Assembly: GCA_963965975.1 (NCBI GenBank)
Contig: OZ014416.1
Location: forward strand, 4,154,001 to 4,218,000
DNA: 64,000 nucleotides
Direction of reading: 5' to 3'
Source: Xestospongia bergquistia
Taxonomy: Eukaryota; Porifera; Demospongiae; Haplosclerida; Petrosiidae
Shown here: piece after piece, positions 48,690-61,250 of the stretch
Numbering within the stretch: position 1 is the stretch's first letter
Layout of the letters: each line of letters starts with the position of its first letter
The notes under the pieces: generated by a model
The model's input: the letters and a program-made list of their open reading frames with translations, nothing else
What the model was told of the DNA's origin: nothing
The model's database searches: none
Program-made: the position numbers and the translations under genes

Positions 48690-51600
48690 CAATAAGGTCT
48701 TTAAGTTAAAGACTTTAGTAGGTATAGACTATTAAAAGAAGTTTATAAAGTAAACTGCTCAGTATAAAGGACTTTTTGCTACGAACTAAATAAACAGCTA
48801 TAAACAGTTTAGTAAGTTAGTTTGCATTAACGCTCTAAAGTCTTTAAGGTAAAGACTTTAGAAGGTTTAGACTATTGACAGAAGTTTATAAAGTAAACTG
48901 CTTAGTCTAAAGGACTTTATGGCACTAACTAAGTAAGCAGCTATTAACAGTTTAGTAAGATAGTTTGCATTAACGCTCTAAAGACTTTAAGTTAAAGACT
49001 TTAGAAGGTTTAGACTATTCAGAGAAGTTTATAAAGTAAACTGTTTAGTCTAAAGGACTTTATGGCACTAACTAAGTAAACAGCTATTAACAGTTTAGTA
49101 AGATAGTTTGCATTAACGCTCTAAAGTCTTTAAGTTAAAGACTTTAGAAGATTAAGACTATTGAGAGAAGTTTATAAAGTAAACTGCTAAGTCTAAAGGA
49201 CTTTATGGCACTAACTGAATAAGCAGCTATTAACAGTTTAGTAAGTTAGTTTGCATTAACGCAATAAGGTCTTTAAGTTAAAGACTTTAGTAGGTATAGA
49301 CAATTAAAAGAAGTTTATAAAGTAAACTGCTCAGTCTAAAGGACTTTTTGCTACGAACTAAATAAACAGCTATAAACAGTTTAGTAAGTTAGTTTGCATT
49401 AACGCTCTAAAGTCTTTAAGTTAAAGACTTTAGAAGGTTTAGACTATTGACAGAAGTTATAAAGTAAACTGCTTAGTCTAAAGGACTTTATGACACTAAC
49501 TAAATAAACAACTATTAACAGTTTAGTAGGATTTGTTCGCATTAACGCTCTAAAGTCTTTAAGTTAAAGACTTTAGAAGGTTTAGACTATTCAGAGAAGT
49601 TTATAAAGTAAGTGCTTAGTCTAAAGGACTTTATGGCACTAACTAAATAAACAGGTATTAACAGTTTAGTAAGTTAGTTTGCATTAACGCTCTAAAGTCT
49701 TTAAGTTAAAGAGTTTAGAAGGTTTACACTATTGAGAGAAGTTTATAAAGTAAACTGCTTAGTATAAAGGACTTTATGGCACTAACTAAGTAAACAGCTA
49801 TTAACAGTTTAGTAAGTTAGTTTGCATTAACGCTCTAAAGTCTTTTAGAAAAGACTTTAGAAGGTTTAGGCTATTGAGATAAGTTTATAAAGTAAACTGT
49901 TAAGTCTAAAGGATTTTATGGCACTAACTAAATAAACAGCTATTAACAGTTTAATAAGTTAGTTTGCATTAACGCTCTAAAGTCTTTAAGTTAAAGACTT
50001 TAGAAGGTTTAGACTATTGAGAGAAGTTCATAAAGTAAACTGCTCAGTCTAAAGGACTTTATGGCACTAACTAAATAAACAGCTATTAACAGTTTAGTAA
50101 GTTAGTTTGCATTAACGCTCTAAAGTCTTTAAGTTAAAGACTTTAGAAGGTTTAGACTATTCACAGAAGTTTATAAAGTAAACTGCTAAGTCTAAAGGAC
50201 TTTATGGCGCTAACTAAATAAACAGCTATTAACAGTTTAATAAGTTAGTTTGCATTAACGCTCTAAAGTCTTTAAGTGAAAGACTTTAGAAGGTTTAGAC
50301 TATTGAGAAAAGTTTATAAAGTAAACTGCTCAGTCTAAAGGACTTTATGGCACTAACTAAATAAACAGCTATTAACAGTTTAGTAAGTTAGTTTGCATTA
50401 ACGCAATAAGGTCTTTAAGTTAAAGACTTTAGTAGGTATAGACTATTGAGAGAAGTTTATAAAGTAAACTGCTCAGTCTAAAGGACTTTTTGCTAATAAC
50501 TAACGAACAGCTATAAACAGTTTAGTAAGTTAGTTTGAATTAACGCTCTAAAGTCTTTAAGTTAAAGACTTTAGAAGGTTTAGACTATTCACAGAAGTTT
50601 ATAAAGTAAACTGCTTAGTCTAAAGGACTTTATGGCACTAACTAAATAAACAGCTATTAACAGTTTAGTAAGTTAGTTTGCATTAACGCTCTAAAGTCTT
50701 TAAGTTAAAGACTTTAGAAGGTTTAGACTATTGAGAGAAGTTTATAAAGTAAACTGCTCAGTCTAAAGGACTCTATGGCACTAACAAAGTGAACAGCTAT
50801 TAACAGTTTAGTAAGTTAGTTTGCATTAACGCTCTAAAGTCTTTAAAATAAAGACTTTAGAAGGTTTAGACTATTCACAGAAGTTTATAATGTAAACTGC
50901 TAAGTCTAAAGGACTTTATGGCACTAACTAAATAAACAGCTATTAACAGTTTAGTAAGTTATTTTGCATTAACGCAATAAGGTCTTTAAGTTAAAGACTT
51001 TAGTAGGTATAGACTATTGAGAGAAGTTTATAAAGTAAACTGGTCAGTCTAAAGGACTTTTTGCTACTAACTAAATAAACAGCTATAAACAGTTTAGTAA
51101 GTTAGTTTGCATTAACGCTCCAAAGTCTTTAAGTTAAAGACTTTAGAAGGTTTAGACTATGGACAGAATTTTATAAAGTAAACTGCTTAGTGTAAAGGAC
51201 TTTATGGCACTAACTAAATAAACAGCTATTAACAGTTTAGTAAGTTAGTTTGCATTAAAGCTCTAAAGTCTTTAAGTTAAAGACTTTAGAAGGTTTAGAC
51301 TATTGAGAGAAGTTTATAAAGTAAACTGCGCAGTCTAAAGGACTCTATGGCACTAACTAAGTGAACAGCTATTAACGGTTTAGTAAGTTAGTTTGCATTA
51401 ACGCTCTAAAGTCTTTAAAATAAAGACTTTAGAAGGTTTAGACTATTCAGAGAAGTTTATAAAGTAAAATGCTCAGTCTAAAGGACTTTATGGCTCTAAC
51501 TAAATAAACAGCTATTAACAGTTTAGTAAGTTAGTTTGCATTAACGCTCTAAAGTCTTTAAGTTAGAGACTTTAGAAGATTAAGACTATTGAGAGAAGTT

Positions 51601-53000
51601 TATAAAGTAAACTGTTTAGTCTAAAGGACTTTATGGCACTAACTAAGTAAACAGCTATTAACAGTTTAGTAAGTTAGTTTGCATTAACGCTATAAAGTCT
51701 TTATGTTAAAGACTTCAGAAGGTTCAGACTATTGAGAGAAGTTTATAAAGTAAACTGCTCAGCCTAAAGGACTTTATGGCACTAACTAAATAAACAGCTA
51801 TTAACAGTTTAGTAATTTAGTTTGCATTAACGTTCTAAACTCTTTAAGTTAAAGACTTTAGAAGGTTTGGACAATTGAGAGAAGTTTAAAAAGTAAACTG
51901 CTTAGTCTAAAGGACTTTATGGCACTAATTAAATAAACAGCTATTAACAGTTTAGTAAGTTAGTTTGCATTAACGCAATAAGGTCTTTAAGTTAAAGACT
52001 TTAGTAGGTATAGTCTATTGAGAGAAGTTTATAAAGTAAACTGCTCAGTCTAAAGGACTTTTTGCTACTAACTAAATAAAAAGCTATAAACAGTTTAGTA
52101 AGTTAGTTTGCATTAACGCTCTAAAGTCTTTAAGTTAAAGACTTTAGAAGGTTTAGACTATTGACAGAAGTTTATAAAGTAAACTGCTTAGTCTTAAGGA
52201 CTTTATGGCACTAACTAAATAAACAGCTATTAACAGTTTAGTAAGTTAGTTTGCATTAACGCTCTAAAGTCTTTAAGTTAAAGACTTTAGAAGGTTTAGA
52301 CTATTGAGAGAAGTTTATAAAGTAAACTGCTCAGTCTAAAGGACTCTGTGGCACTAACTAAGCGAACAGCTATTAACAGTTTAGTAAGTTAGTTTGCATT
52401 AACGCTCTAAAGTCGTTAAAATAAAGACTTTAGAAGGTTTAGACTATTCAGAGAAGTTTATAAAGTAAAATGCTCAGTCTAAAGGACTTTATGGCTCTAA
52501 CTAAATAAACAGCTATTAACAGTTTAGTAAGTTAGTTTGCATTAACGCTCTAAAGTCTTTAAGTTAAAGACTTTAGAAGGTTTAGACTATTCACAGAAGT
52601 TTATAAAGTAAACTGCTAAGTCTAAAGGACTTTATGGCACTAACTAAATAAACAGCTATTAACAGTTTAGTAAGTTAGTTTGCATTAACGCTCTAAAGTC
52701 TTTAAGTTAAAGACTTTAGAAGGTTTAGACTATTGAGAAAAGTTTATAAAGTAAACTGCTCAGTCTAAGGGACTTTATGGCACTAACTAAATAAACAGCT
52801 ATTAACAGTTTAGTAAGTTAGTTTGCATTAACGCAATAAGGTCTTTAAGTTAAAGACTTTAGTAGGTATAGACTATTGAGACAAGTTTATAAAGTAAACT
52901 GCTCAGTCTAAAGGACTTTTTGCTACTAACTAAATAAACAGCTATAAACAGTTTAGTAAGTTAGTTTGCATTAACGCTCTAAAGTCTTTAAGTTAAAGAC
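48690..53000 (+). repeat. Array zone with recurring gcaataagg / tttttgctac monomer type
   Basis: A monomer type with gcaataaggtc, gtaggtatagac, ggactttttgctac and agctataaacag recurs at about 48,691, 49,263, 50,405, 50,976, 51,976 and 52,835 (and 61,831). The spacings are 4, 8, 4, 7 and 6 monomers. All changes travel together, which marks one ancestral variant spread by block duplication. Confidence 0.8.
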
Positions 53001-53689
53001 TTTAGAAGGTTTAGACTATTGACAGAAGTTTATAAAGTAAACTGCTTAGTCTAAAGGACTTTATGGCACTAATTAAATAAACAGCTATTAACAGTTTAGT
53101 AAGTTAGTTTGCATTAACGCTCTAAAGTCTTTCAGTTAAAGACTTTAGAAGGTTTAGACTATTGAGAGAAGTTTATAAAGTAAACTGCTCAGTCTAAAGG
53201 ACTCTATGGCACTAACTAAGTGAACAGCTATTAACAGTTTAGTAAGTTAGTTTGCATTAACGCTCTAAAGTCTTTAAAATAAAGACTTTAGAAGGTTTAG
53301 ACTATTCAGAGAAGTTTATAAAGTAAAATGCTCAGTCTAAAGGACTTTATGGCTCTAACTAAATAAACAACTATGAACTGTTTAGTAAGTTAGTTTGCAT
53401 TAACGCTGTAAAGTCTTTAAGTTAAAGACTTTAGAAGATTAAGACTATTGAGAGAAGTTTATAAAGTCAACTGTTTAGTCTAAAGGACTTTATGGCACTA
53501 ATTAAGTAAACAGCTATTAAGAGTTTAGTAAGTTAGTTTGCATTAACGCTATAAAGTCTTAATGTTAAAGACTTCAGAAGGTTCAGACTATTGAGAGAAG
53601 TTTATAAAGTAAACTGCTCAGTCTAAAGGACTTTATGGCACTAACTAAATAAACAGCTATTAACAGTTTAGTAAGTTAGTTTGCATTAA

Positions 53690-55980
53690 CGCTCTAAAGT
53701 CTTTAAGTTAAAGACTTTAGAAGGTTTAGAATATACAGAGGAGTTTACAAAGTAAATTGCTTAGTCTAAAGGACTCTAAGGCACTAACTAAATAAACAGC
53801 TATTAACAGTTTTGTAAGTTAGTTTGCGTTAACGCTCTAAACTCTTTAAGTTAAAGACTTTAGAAGGTTTAGAGTATTCAGAGAACTTTATAAAGTAAAC
53901 TGCTCAGTCTAAAGAACTTTATGGCACCAACTAAATAAACAGCTATTAACAGTTTAGTAAGTTAGTTTGCATTAACGCTATAAAGTCTTTAAGTTAAAGA
54001 CTTTAGAAGGTTTAGACTATTGAGAGAAGTTTGTAAAGTAAAATGCTCAGTCTAAAGGACTTTATGGCACTAACTAAATAAACAGTTATTAACAGTTTAG
54101 TAAATTAGTTTGTATTAACGCTCTAAAGTCTTTAAGTTAAAGACTTTTGAAGATTAAGACAATTGAGAGAAGTTTATAAAATAAACTGTTTAGTCTAAAG
54201 GACTTTATGGCACTAACTAAGTAAACAGCTATTAACAGTTTAGTAAGTTAGTTTGCATTAACGCTATAAAGTCTTTATGTTAAAGACTTCAGAAGGTTCA
54301 GACTATTGAGAGAAGTTTATAAAGTAAACTGCTCTGTCTAAAGGACTTTATGGCACTAACTAAATAAACAGCTATTAACAGTTTAGTAAGTTAGTTTGCA
54401 TTAGCGCTCTAAAGTCTTTAAGTTAAAGACTTTAGAAGGTTTAGACTATTGAGATAGTTTATAAAATAAACGGCTTAGTCTAAAGGACTTTAAGGCTCTA
54501 ACTAAATAAACAGCTATTAACTGTTCAGAAAGTTAGTTTGCATTAACGCTCTAAACACTTTAAGTTAAAGACTTTAGAAGGTTTAGACAATTGAGAGAAG
54601 TTTAAAAAGTAAACTGCTTAGTCTAAAGGACTTTTGGCACCAATTAAATAAACAGCTATTAACAGTTTACTAAGTTTGTTTGCATTAACGCTCTAAAGTC
54701 TTTGAGTTAAAGACTTTAGAAGGTTTAGACTATTCAGAGAAGTTTAAAAAGTAATCTGCTTAGTCTAAAGGACTTTATGGCACCAACTAAATAAACAGCT
54801 ATTAACAGTTTAGTAAGTTAGTTTGCATTAACGCTCTAAAGTCTTTAAGTTAAAGACTTTAGAAGGTTTAGAATATTCAGAGGAGTTTACAAAGTAAACT
54901 ACTTAGTCTAAAGGACTCTATGGCACTAACTAAATAAACAGCTATTAACAGTTTTGTAAGTTAGTTTGCGTTAACGCTCTAAACTCCTTAAGTTAAAGAC
55001 TTTAGAAGGTTTAGAGTATTCAGAGAAGTTAATAAAGTAAACTGCTCAGTCTAAAGAACTTTATGGCACTAACTAAATAAACAGCTATTAACAGTTTAGT
55101 AAGTTAGTTTGCATTAACGCTATAAAGTCTTTAAGTTAAAGACTTTAGAAGATTTAGAGTATTGAGAGATGTTTGTAAAGTAAAATGCTCAGTCTAAAGG
55201 ACTTTATGGCACTAACTAAATAAAGAGCTATTAACAGTTTAGTAAATTAGTTTGTATTAACGCTCTAAAGTCTTTAATTAAAGACATTTGAAGATTAAGA
55301 CAATTGAGAGAAGTTTATAAAATAAACTGTTTAGTCTAAAGGACTTTATAGCACTAACTAAGTAAACAGTTATTAACAGTTTAGTAAGTTAGTTTGCATT
55401 AACGCTATAAAGTCTTTATGTTAAAGACTTCAGAAGGTTTAGACTATTGAGAGAAGTTTATAAAGTAAACTGCTCTGTCTAAGGGACTTTATGGCACTAA
55501 CTAAATAAACAGCTATTAACAGTTTAGTAAGTTAGTTTGCATGAGCGCTCTAAAGTCTTTAAGTTAAAGACTTTACAAGGTTTAGACTATTGAGATAGTT
55601 TATAAAATAAACGGCTTAGTCTAAAGGACTTTAAGGCTCTAACTAAATAAACAGCTATGAACAGTTCAGAAAGTTAGTTTGCATTAACGCTCTAAACTCT
55701 TTAAGTTAAAGACTTTAGAAGGTTTAGACAATTGAGAGAAGTTTAAAAAGTAAACTGCTTAGTCTAAAGGACTTTATGGCACCAATTATATAAACAGCTA
55801 TTAACAGTTTACTAAGTTTGTTTGCATTAACGCTCTAAAGTCTTTAAGTTAAAGACGTTAGAAGGTTTAGACTATTCAGAGAAGTTTAAAAAGTAAACTG
55901 CTTAGTCTAAAGGACTTTATGGCACTAACTAAATAAACAGCTATTAACAGTTTAGTAAGTTAGTTTGCATTAACGCTCTA
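53690..55980 (+). repeat. 1,141-bp (8-monomer) tandem duplication with a distant third copy
   Basis: Markers gattaagacaattgag (54,151 and 55,292), aaaataaactgtttag and aaaataaacggcttag repeat at 1,141 bp. The same 8-monomer block appears again at about 62,830-63,970 (marker at 63,290), 9,139 bp after the first copy, showing a larger and older duplication level of about 9.0-9.1 kb. Confidence 0.8.
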
Positions 55981-56959
55981 AAGTCTTTAAGTTAAAGACT
56001 TTAGAAGGTTTAGACTCTTCAGTGGAGTTTACAAAGTAAACTGCTTAGTCTAAAGGACTTTATGGCACTAACTAAATAAACAGCTATTAACAGTTTAGTA
56101 AGTTAGTTTGCATTAACGCTCTAAACTCTTTAAGTTAAAGACTTTAGAAGCTTTAGAGTATTCAGAGAAGTTTATAAAGTAAACTGCTCAGTCTAAAGGA
56201 CTTTGTGGCACTAACTAAATAAACAGCTATTAACAGTTTAGTAAGTTAGTTTGCATTAACGCAATAAAGTCTTTAAGTTAAAGACTTTAGTAGGTATAGA
56301 CTATTGAGAGAAGTTTATAAAGTAAACTGCTCAGTCTAAAGGACTTTATGGCACTAACTAAATAAAGAGCTATTAACAGTTTAGTAAGTTAGTTTGCATT
56401 AACGCTCAAAAGTCTTTAAGTAAAAGACTTTAGAATGTTTAGACTATTGAGAGAAGTTTACAAAGTAAACTGCATAGTCTAAAGGACTTTATGGCACTAA
56501 CTAAATAAACAGCTATTAACAGTTTAGTAAGTTAGTTTGAATTAACGCTCTAAACTCTTTAAGTTAAAGACTTTAGAAGCTTTAGACAATTGAGAGAAGT
56601 TTATAAAGTAAACTGCTCAGTCTAAAGGACTTTATGGCACTAACTAAATAAACAGCTATTAACAGTTTAGTAAGTTAGTTTGCATTAACGCAATAAAGTC
56701 TTTAAGTTAAAGACTTTAGAAGGTTTAGACTATTGAGAGAAGTTTACAAAGTAAACTGCATAGTCTAAAGGACTTTATGGCACTTACGAAATAAAGAGCT
56801 ATTAACAGTTTAGTAAATTAGTTTGCATTAACGCTCAAAAGTCTTTAAGTTAAAGACTTTAGAAGGTTTAGACTATTGAGAGAAGTTTACAAAGTAAACT
56901 GCATAGTCTAAAGGACTTTATGGCACTAACTAAGTAAACAGCTATTAACAGTTTAGTAA

Positions 56960-58600
56960 GTTAGTTTGCATTAACGCTATAAAGTCTTTATGTTAAAGAC
57001 TTCAGAAGGTTTAGACTATTGAGAGAAGTTTATAGAGTAAACTGCTCTGTCTAAAGGACTTTATGGCACTAACTAAATAAACAGCTATTAACAGTTTAGT
57101 AAGTTAGTTTGCATTAGCGCTCTAAAGTCTTTAAGTTAAAGACTTTAGAAGGTTTAGACTATTGAGAGAGTTTATAAAATAAACGGCTTAGTCTAAAGGA
57201 CTTTAAGGCTCTAACTAAATAAACAGCTATTAACAGTTCAGAAAGTTAGTTTGCATTAACGCTCTAAACTCTTTAAGTTAAAGACTTTAGAAGGTTTAGA
57301 CAATTGAGAGAAGTTTAAAAAGTAAACTGCTTAGTCTAAAGGACTTAATATCACTAACTAAATAAACAGCTATTAACAGTTTAGTAAGTTAGTTTGCATT
57401 AACGCTCTAAACTCTTTAAGTTAAAGACTTTAGAAGCTTTAGAGTATTCAGAGAAGTTTATAAAGTAAACTGCTCAGTCTAAAGGACTTTGTGGCACTAA
57501 CTAAATAAACAGCTATTAACAGTTTAGTAAGTTAGTTTGCATTAACGCAATAAAGTCTTAAGATAAAGACTTTAGTAGGTATAGACTATTGAGAGAAGTT
57601 TATAAAGTAAACTGCTCAGTCTAAGGGACTTTATGGCACTAACTAAATAAAGAGCTATTAACAGTTTAGTAAGTTAGTTTGCATTAACGCTCAAAAGTCT
57701 TTAAGTTAAAGACTTTAGAAGGTTTAGACTATTGAGAGAAGTTTACAAAGTAAACTGCATAGTCTAAAGGACTTTATGGCACTAACTAAATAAACACCTA
57801 TTAACAGTTTAGTAAGTTAGTTTGCATTAACGCCCTAAACTCTTTAAGTTAAAGACTTTAAAAGCTTTAGAGTATTCAGAAAAGTTTATAAAGTAAACTG
57901 CTCAGTCTAAAGGACTTTATGGCACTAACTAAATAAAAAGCTATTAACAGTTTAGTAAGTTAGTTTGCATTAACGCAATAAAGTCTTTAAGTTAAAGACT
58001 TTAGAAGGTTTAGACTATTGAGAGAAGTTTACAAAGTAAACTGCATAGTCTAAAGGACTTTATGGCACTAACTAAATAAAGAGCTAATAACAGTTTAGTA
58101 AGTTAGTTTGCATTAACGCTCAAAAGTCTTTAAGTTAAAGACTTTAGAAGGTTTAGACTATTGAGAGAAGTTTACAAAGTAAACTGCATAGTCTAAAGGA
58201 CTTTATGGCACTAACTAAGTAAACAGCTATTAACAGTTTAGTAAGTTAGTTTGCATTAACGCTATAAAGTCTTTATGTTAAAGACTTGAGAAGGTTTAGA
58301 CTATTGAGAGAAGTTTATAGAGTAAACTGCTCTGTCTAAAGGACTTTATGGTACTAACTAAATAAACAGCTATTAACAGTTTAGTAAGTTAGTTTGCATT
58401 AGCGCTCTAAAGTCTTTAAGTTAAAGGCTTTAGAAGGTTTAGACTATTGAGAGAGTTTATAAAATAAACGGCTTAGTCTAAAGGACTTTAAGGCTCTAAC
58501 TAAATAAACAGCTATTAACAGTTCAGAAAGTTAGTTTGCATTAACGCTCTAAACTCTTTAAGTTAAAGACTTTAGAAGGTTTAGACAATTGAGAGAAGTT
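56960..58600 (+). repeat. 1,285-bp (9-monomer) duplication
   Basis: The variant tatagagtaaactgctctg occurs at 57,031 and 58,316, with neighbouring variants (aacggcttag, gcatagtctaaagg, gaagctttagagtattc) in register over about nine monomers. Confidence 0.75.
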
Positions 58601-59924
58601 TAAAAAGTAAACGCTTAGTCTAAAGGACTTTATGGCAACAATTAAATAAACAGCTATTAACAGTTTACTAAGTTTGTTTGCATTAACGCTCTAAAGTCTT
58701 TAAGTTAAAGACTTTAGAAGGTTTAGACTATTCAGAGAAGTTTAAAAAGTAAACTGCTTAGTCTAAAGGACTTTATGGCACTAACTAAATAAACAGCTAT
58801 TAACAGTTTAGTAAGTTAGTTTGCATTAACGCTCTAAAGTCTTTAAGTTAAAGAGTTTAGAAGGTTTAGACTATTCAGAGAAGTTTATAAAGTAAACTGC
58901 TCAGTCTAAAGGACTTTACGGCACTAACTAAATAAAGAGCTATTAACAGTTTAGTAAGTTAGTTTGCATTAACGCTCTAAACTTTTTAAGATAAAGACTT
59001 TAGAAGGTTTAGACTATTGAGAGAAGTTTATAAAGTAAACTGCTCAGTCTAAAGGACTTTATGGCACTAACTAAATAAACAGCTATTAACAGTTTAGTAA
59101 GTTTGTTTGCATTAACGCTCTAAACTCTTTAAGTTAAAGACTTTAGAAGCTTTAGAGTATTCAGAGAAGTTTATAAAGTAAGCTGCTCAGTCTAAAGGAC
59201 TTTATGGCACTAACTAAATAAACAGCTATTAACAGTTTAGTAAGTCAGTTTGCATTAACGCAATAAGGTCTTTAAGTTAAAGACTTTAGTAGGTATAGAC
59301 TATTGAGAGAAGTTTATAAAGTAAACTGGTCAGTCTAAAGGACTTTATGGCACTAACTAAATAAAGAGCTATTAACAGTTTAGTAAGTTAGTTTGCATTA
59401 ACGCTCTAAAGTCTTTAAGTTAAAGACTTTAGAAGGTTTAGACTATTGAGAGAAGTTTACAAAGTAAACTGCATAGTCTAAAGGACTTTATGGCACTAAC
59501 TAAAGAAACAGCTATTAACAGTTTAGTAAGTTAGTTAGCGTTAACGCTCTAAACTCTTTAAGTTAAAGACTTTAGAAGCTTTAGAGTATTCAGAGAAGTT
59601 TATAAAGTAAACTGCTCAGTCTAAAGGACTTTATGGCACTAACTAAATAAACAGCTATTAACAGTTTAGTAAGTTAGTTTGCATTAACGCAATAAAGTCT
59701 TTAAGTTAAAGACTTTAGTAGGTATAGACTATTGAGAGAAGTTTATAAAGTAAACTGCTAAGTCTAAAGGACTTTTTGCTACTAACTACATAAAGAGCTA
59801 TTAACAGTTTAGTAAGTTAGTTTGCATTAACGCTCTAAAGTCTTTAAGTTAAAGACTTTAGAAGGTTTAGACTATTGAGAAAAGTTTATAAAGTAAACTG
59901 CTCAGTCTAAAGGACTTTACGGCA

Positions 59925-61250
59925 CTAACTAAGTAAACAGCTATTAACAGTTTAGTAAGTTAGTTTGCATTAACGCTCTAATGTCTTTAAGATAAAGACT
60001 TTAGAATGTTTAGGCTATTGAGAGAAGTTTATAAAGTACACTGTTCATTCTAAAGGACTTTATGGCACTAACGAAATAAACAGCTATTAACAGTTTAGTA
60101 AGTTAGTTTGCATTAACGCTCTAAAGTCTTTAAGTTAAAGTCTTTAGAAGGTTTAGACTATTGAGAAAAGTTTATAAAGTAAACTGCTCAGTCTAAAGGA
60201 CTTTATGGCACTAACTAAGTAAACAGCTATTAAGAGTTTAGTAAGTTAGTTTGCATTAACGCTCTAATGTCTTTAAGATAAAGACTTTAGAATGTTTAGG
60301 CTATTGAGAGAAGTTTATAAAGTACACTGTTCAGTCTAAAGGACTTTATGGCTCTAACTAAATAAACAGCTATTAACAGTTTAGTAAGTTAGTTTGCATT
60401 AACGCTCTAAAGTCTTTAAGTTAAAGACTTTAGAAGGTTTAGACTATTAAGAGAAGTTTATAAAGTAAACTGCTCAGTCTAAAGGACTTTATGGCACTAA
60501 CTAAATAAACAGCTATTAACAGTTTTGTAAGTTAGTTTGCATTAACGCTCTAAAGTCATTAAGTTAAAGACTTTAGAAAGTTTAGACTATTCACAGAAGT
60601 TTATAAAGTAAACTGCTAAGTCTAAAGGACTTTATGGCACTAACTAAATAAACAGCTATTATTAGTAAGTTAGTTTGCATTAACGCTCTAAAGTCTTTAA
60701 GTTAAAGACTTTAGAAGGTTTACACTGTTGAGAGAAGTTTATAAAGGAAACTGTTCAGTCTAAAGGACTTTATGGCACTAACTAATTAAAGAGCTATTAA
60801 CAGTTTAGTTAGTTAGTTTGCATTAACGTTCTAAAGTCTTTAAGTTAAAGACTTTAGTAGGTATAGACTATTGAGAGAAGTTTATAAAGTAAACTGCTAA
60901 GTCTAAAGGACTTTTTGCTGCTAACTAAATAAACAGCTATAAACAGTTTAGTAAGTTAGTTTGCATTAATGCTCTAAAGTCTTTAAGATAAAGACTTTAG
61001 AAGGTTTAGATTATTGAGGGAAGTTTATAAAGTAAACTGCTCAGTCTAAAGGACTTTATGGCACTAACTAATTAAAGAGCTATTAACAGTTTAGTTAGTT
61101 AGTTTGCATTAACGTTCTAAAGTCTTTAAGTTAAAGACTTTAGTAGGTATAGACTATTGAGAGAAGTTTATAAAGTAAACTGCTAAGTCTAAAGGACTTT
61201 TTGCTGCTAACTAAATAAACAGCTATAAACAGTTTAGTAAGTTAGTTTGC
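59925..61250 (+). repeat. Two separate dimer (286-bp) duplications
   Basis: First, aatgtttaggctattg with agtacactgttc is found at about 60,003 and 60,289. Second, actaattaaagagc, agttagttagtttgc, ttttgctgctaac and attaatgctc are found from 60,781 and again from 61,067. Each pair is exactly two monomers apart and nearly identical, so these are among the youngest events in the array. Confidence 0.85.
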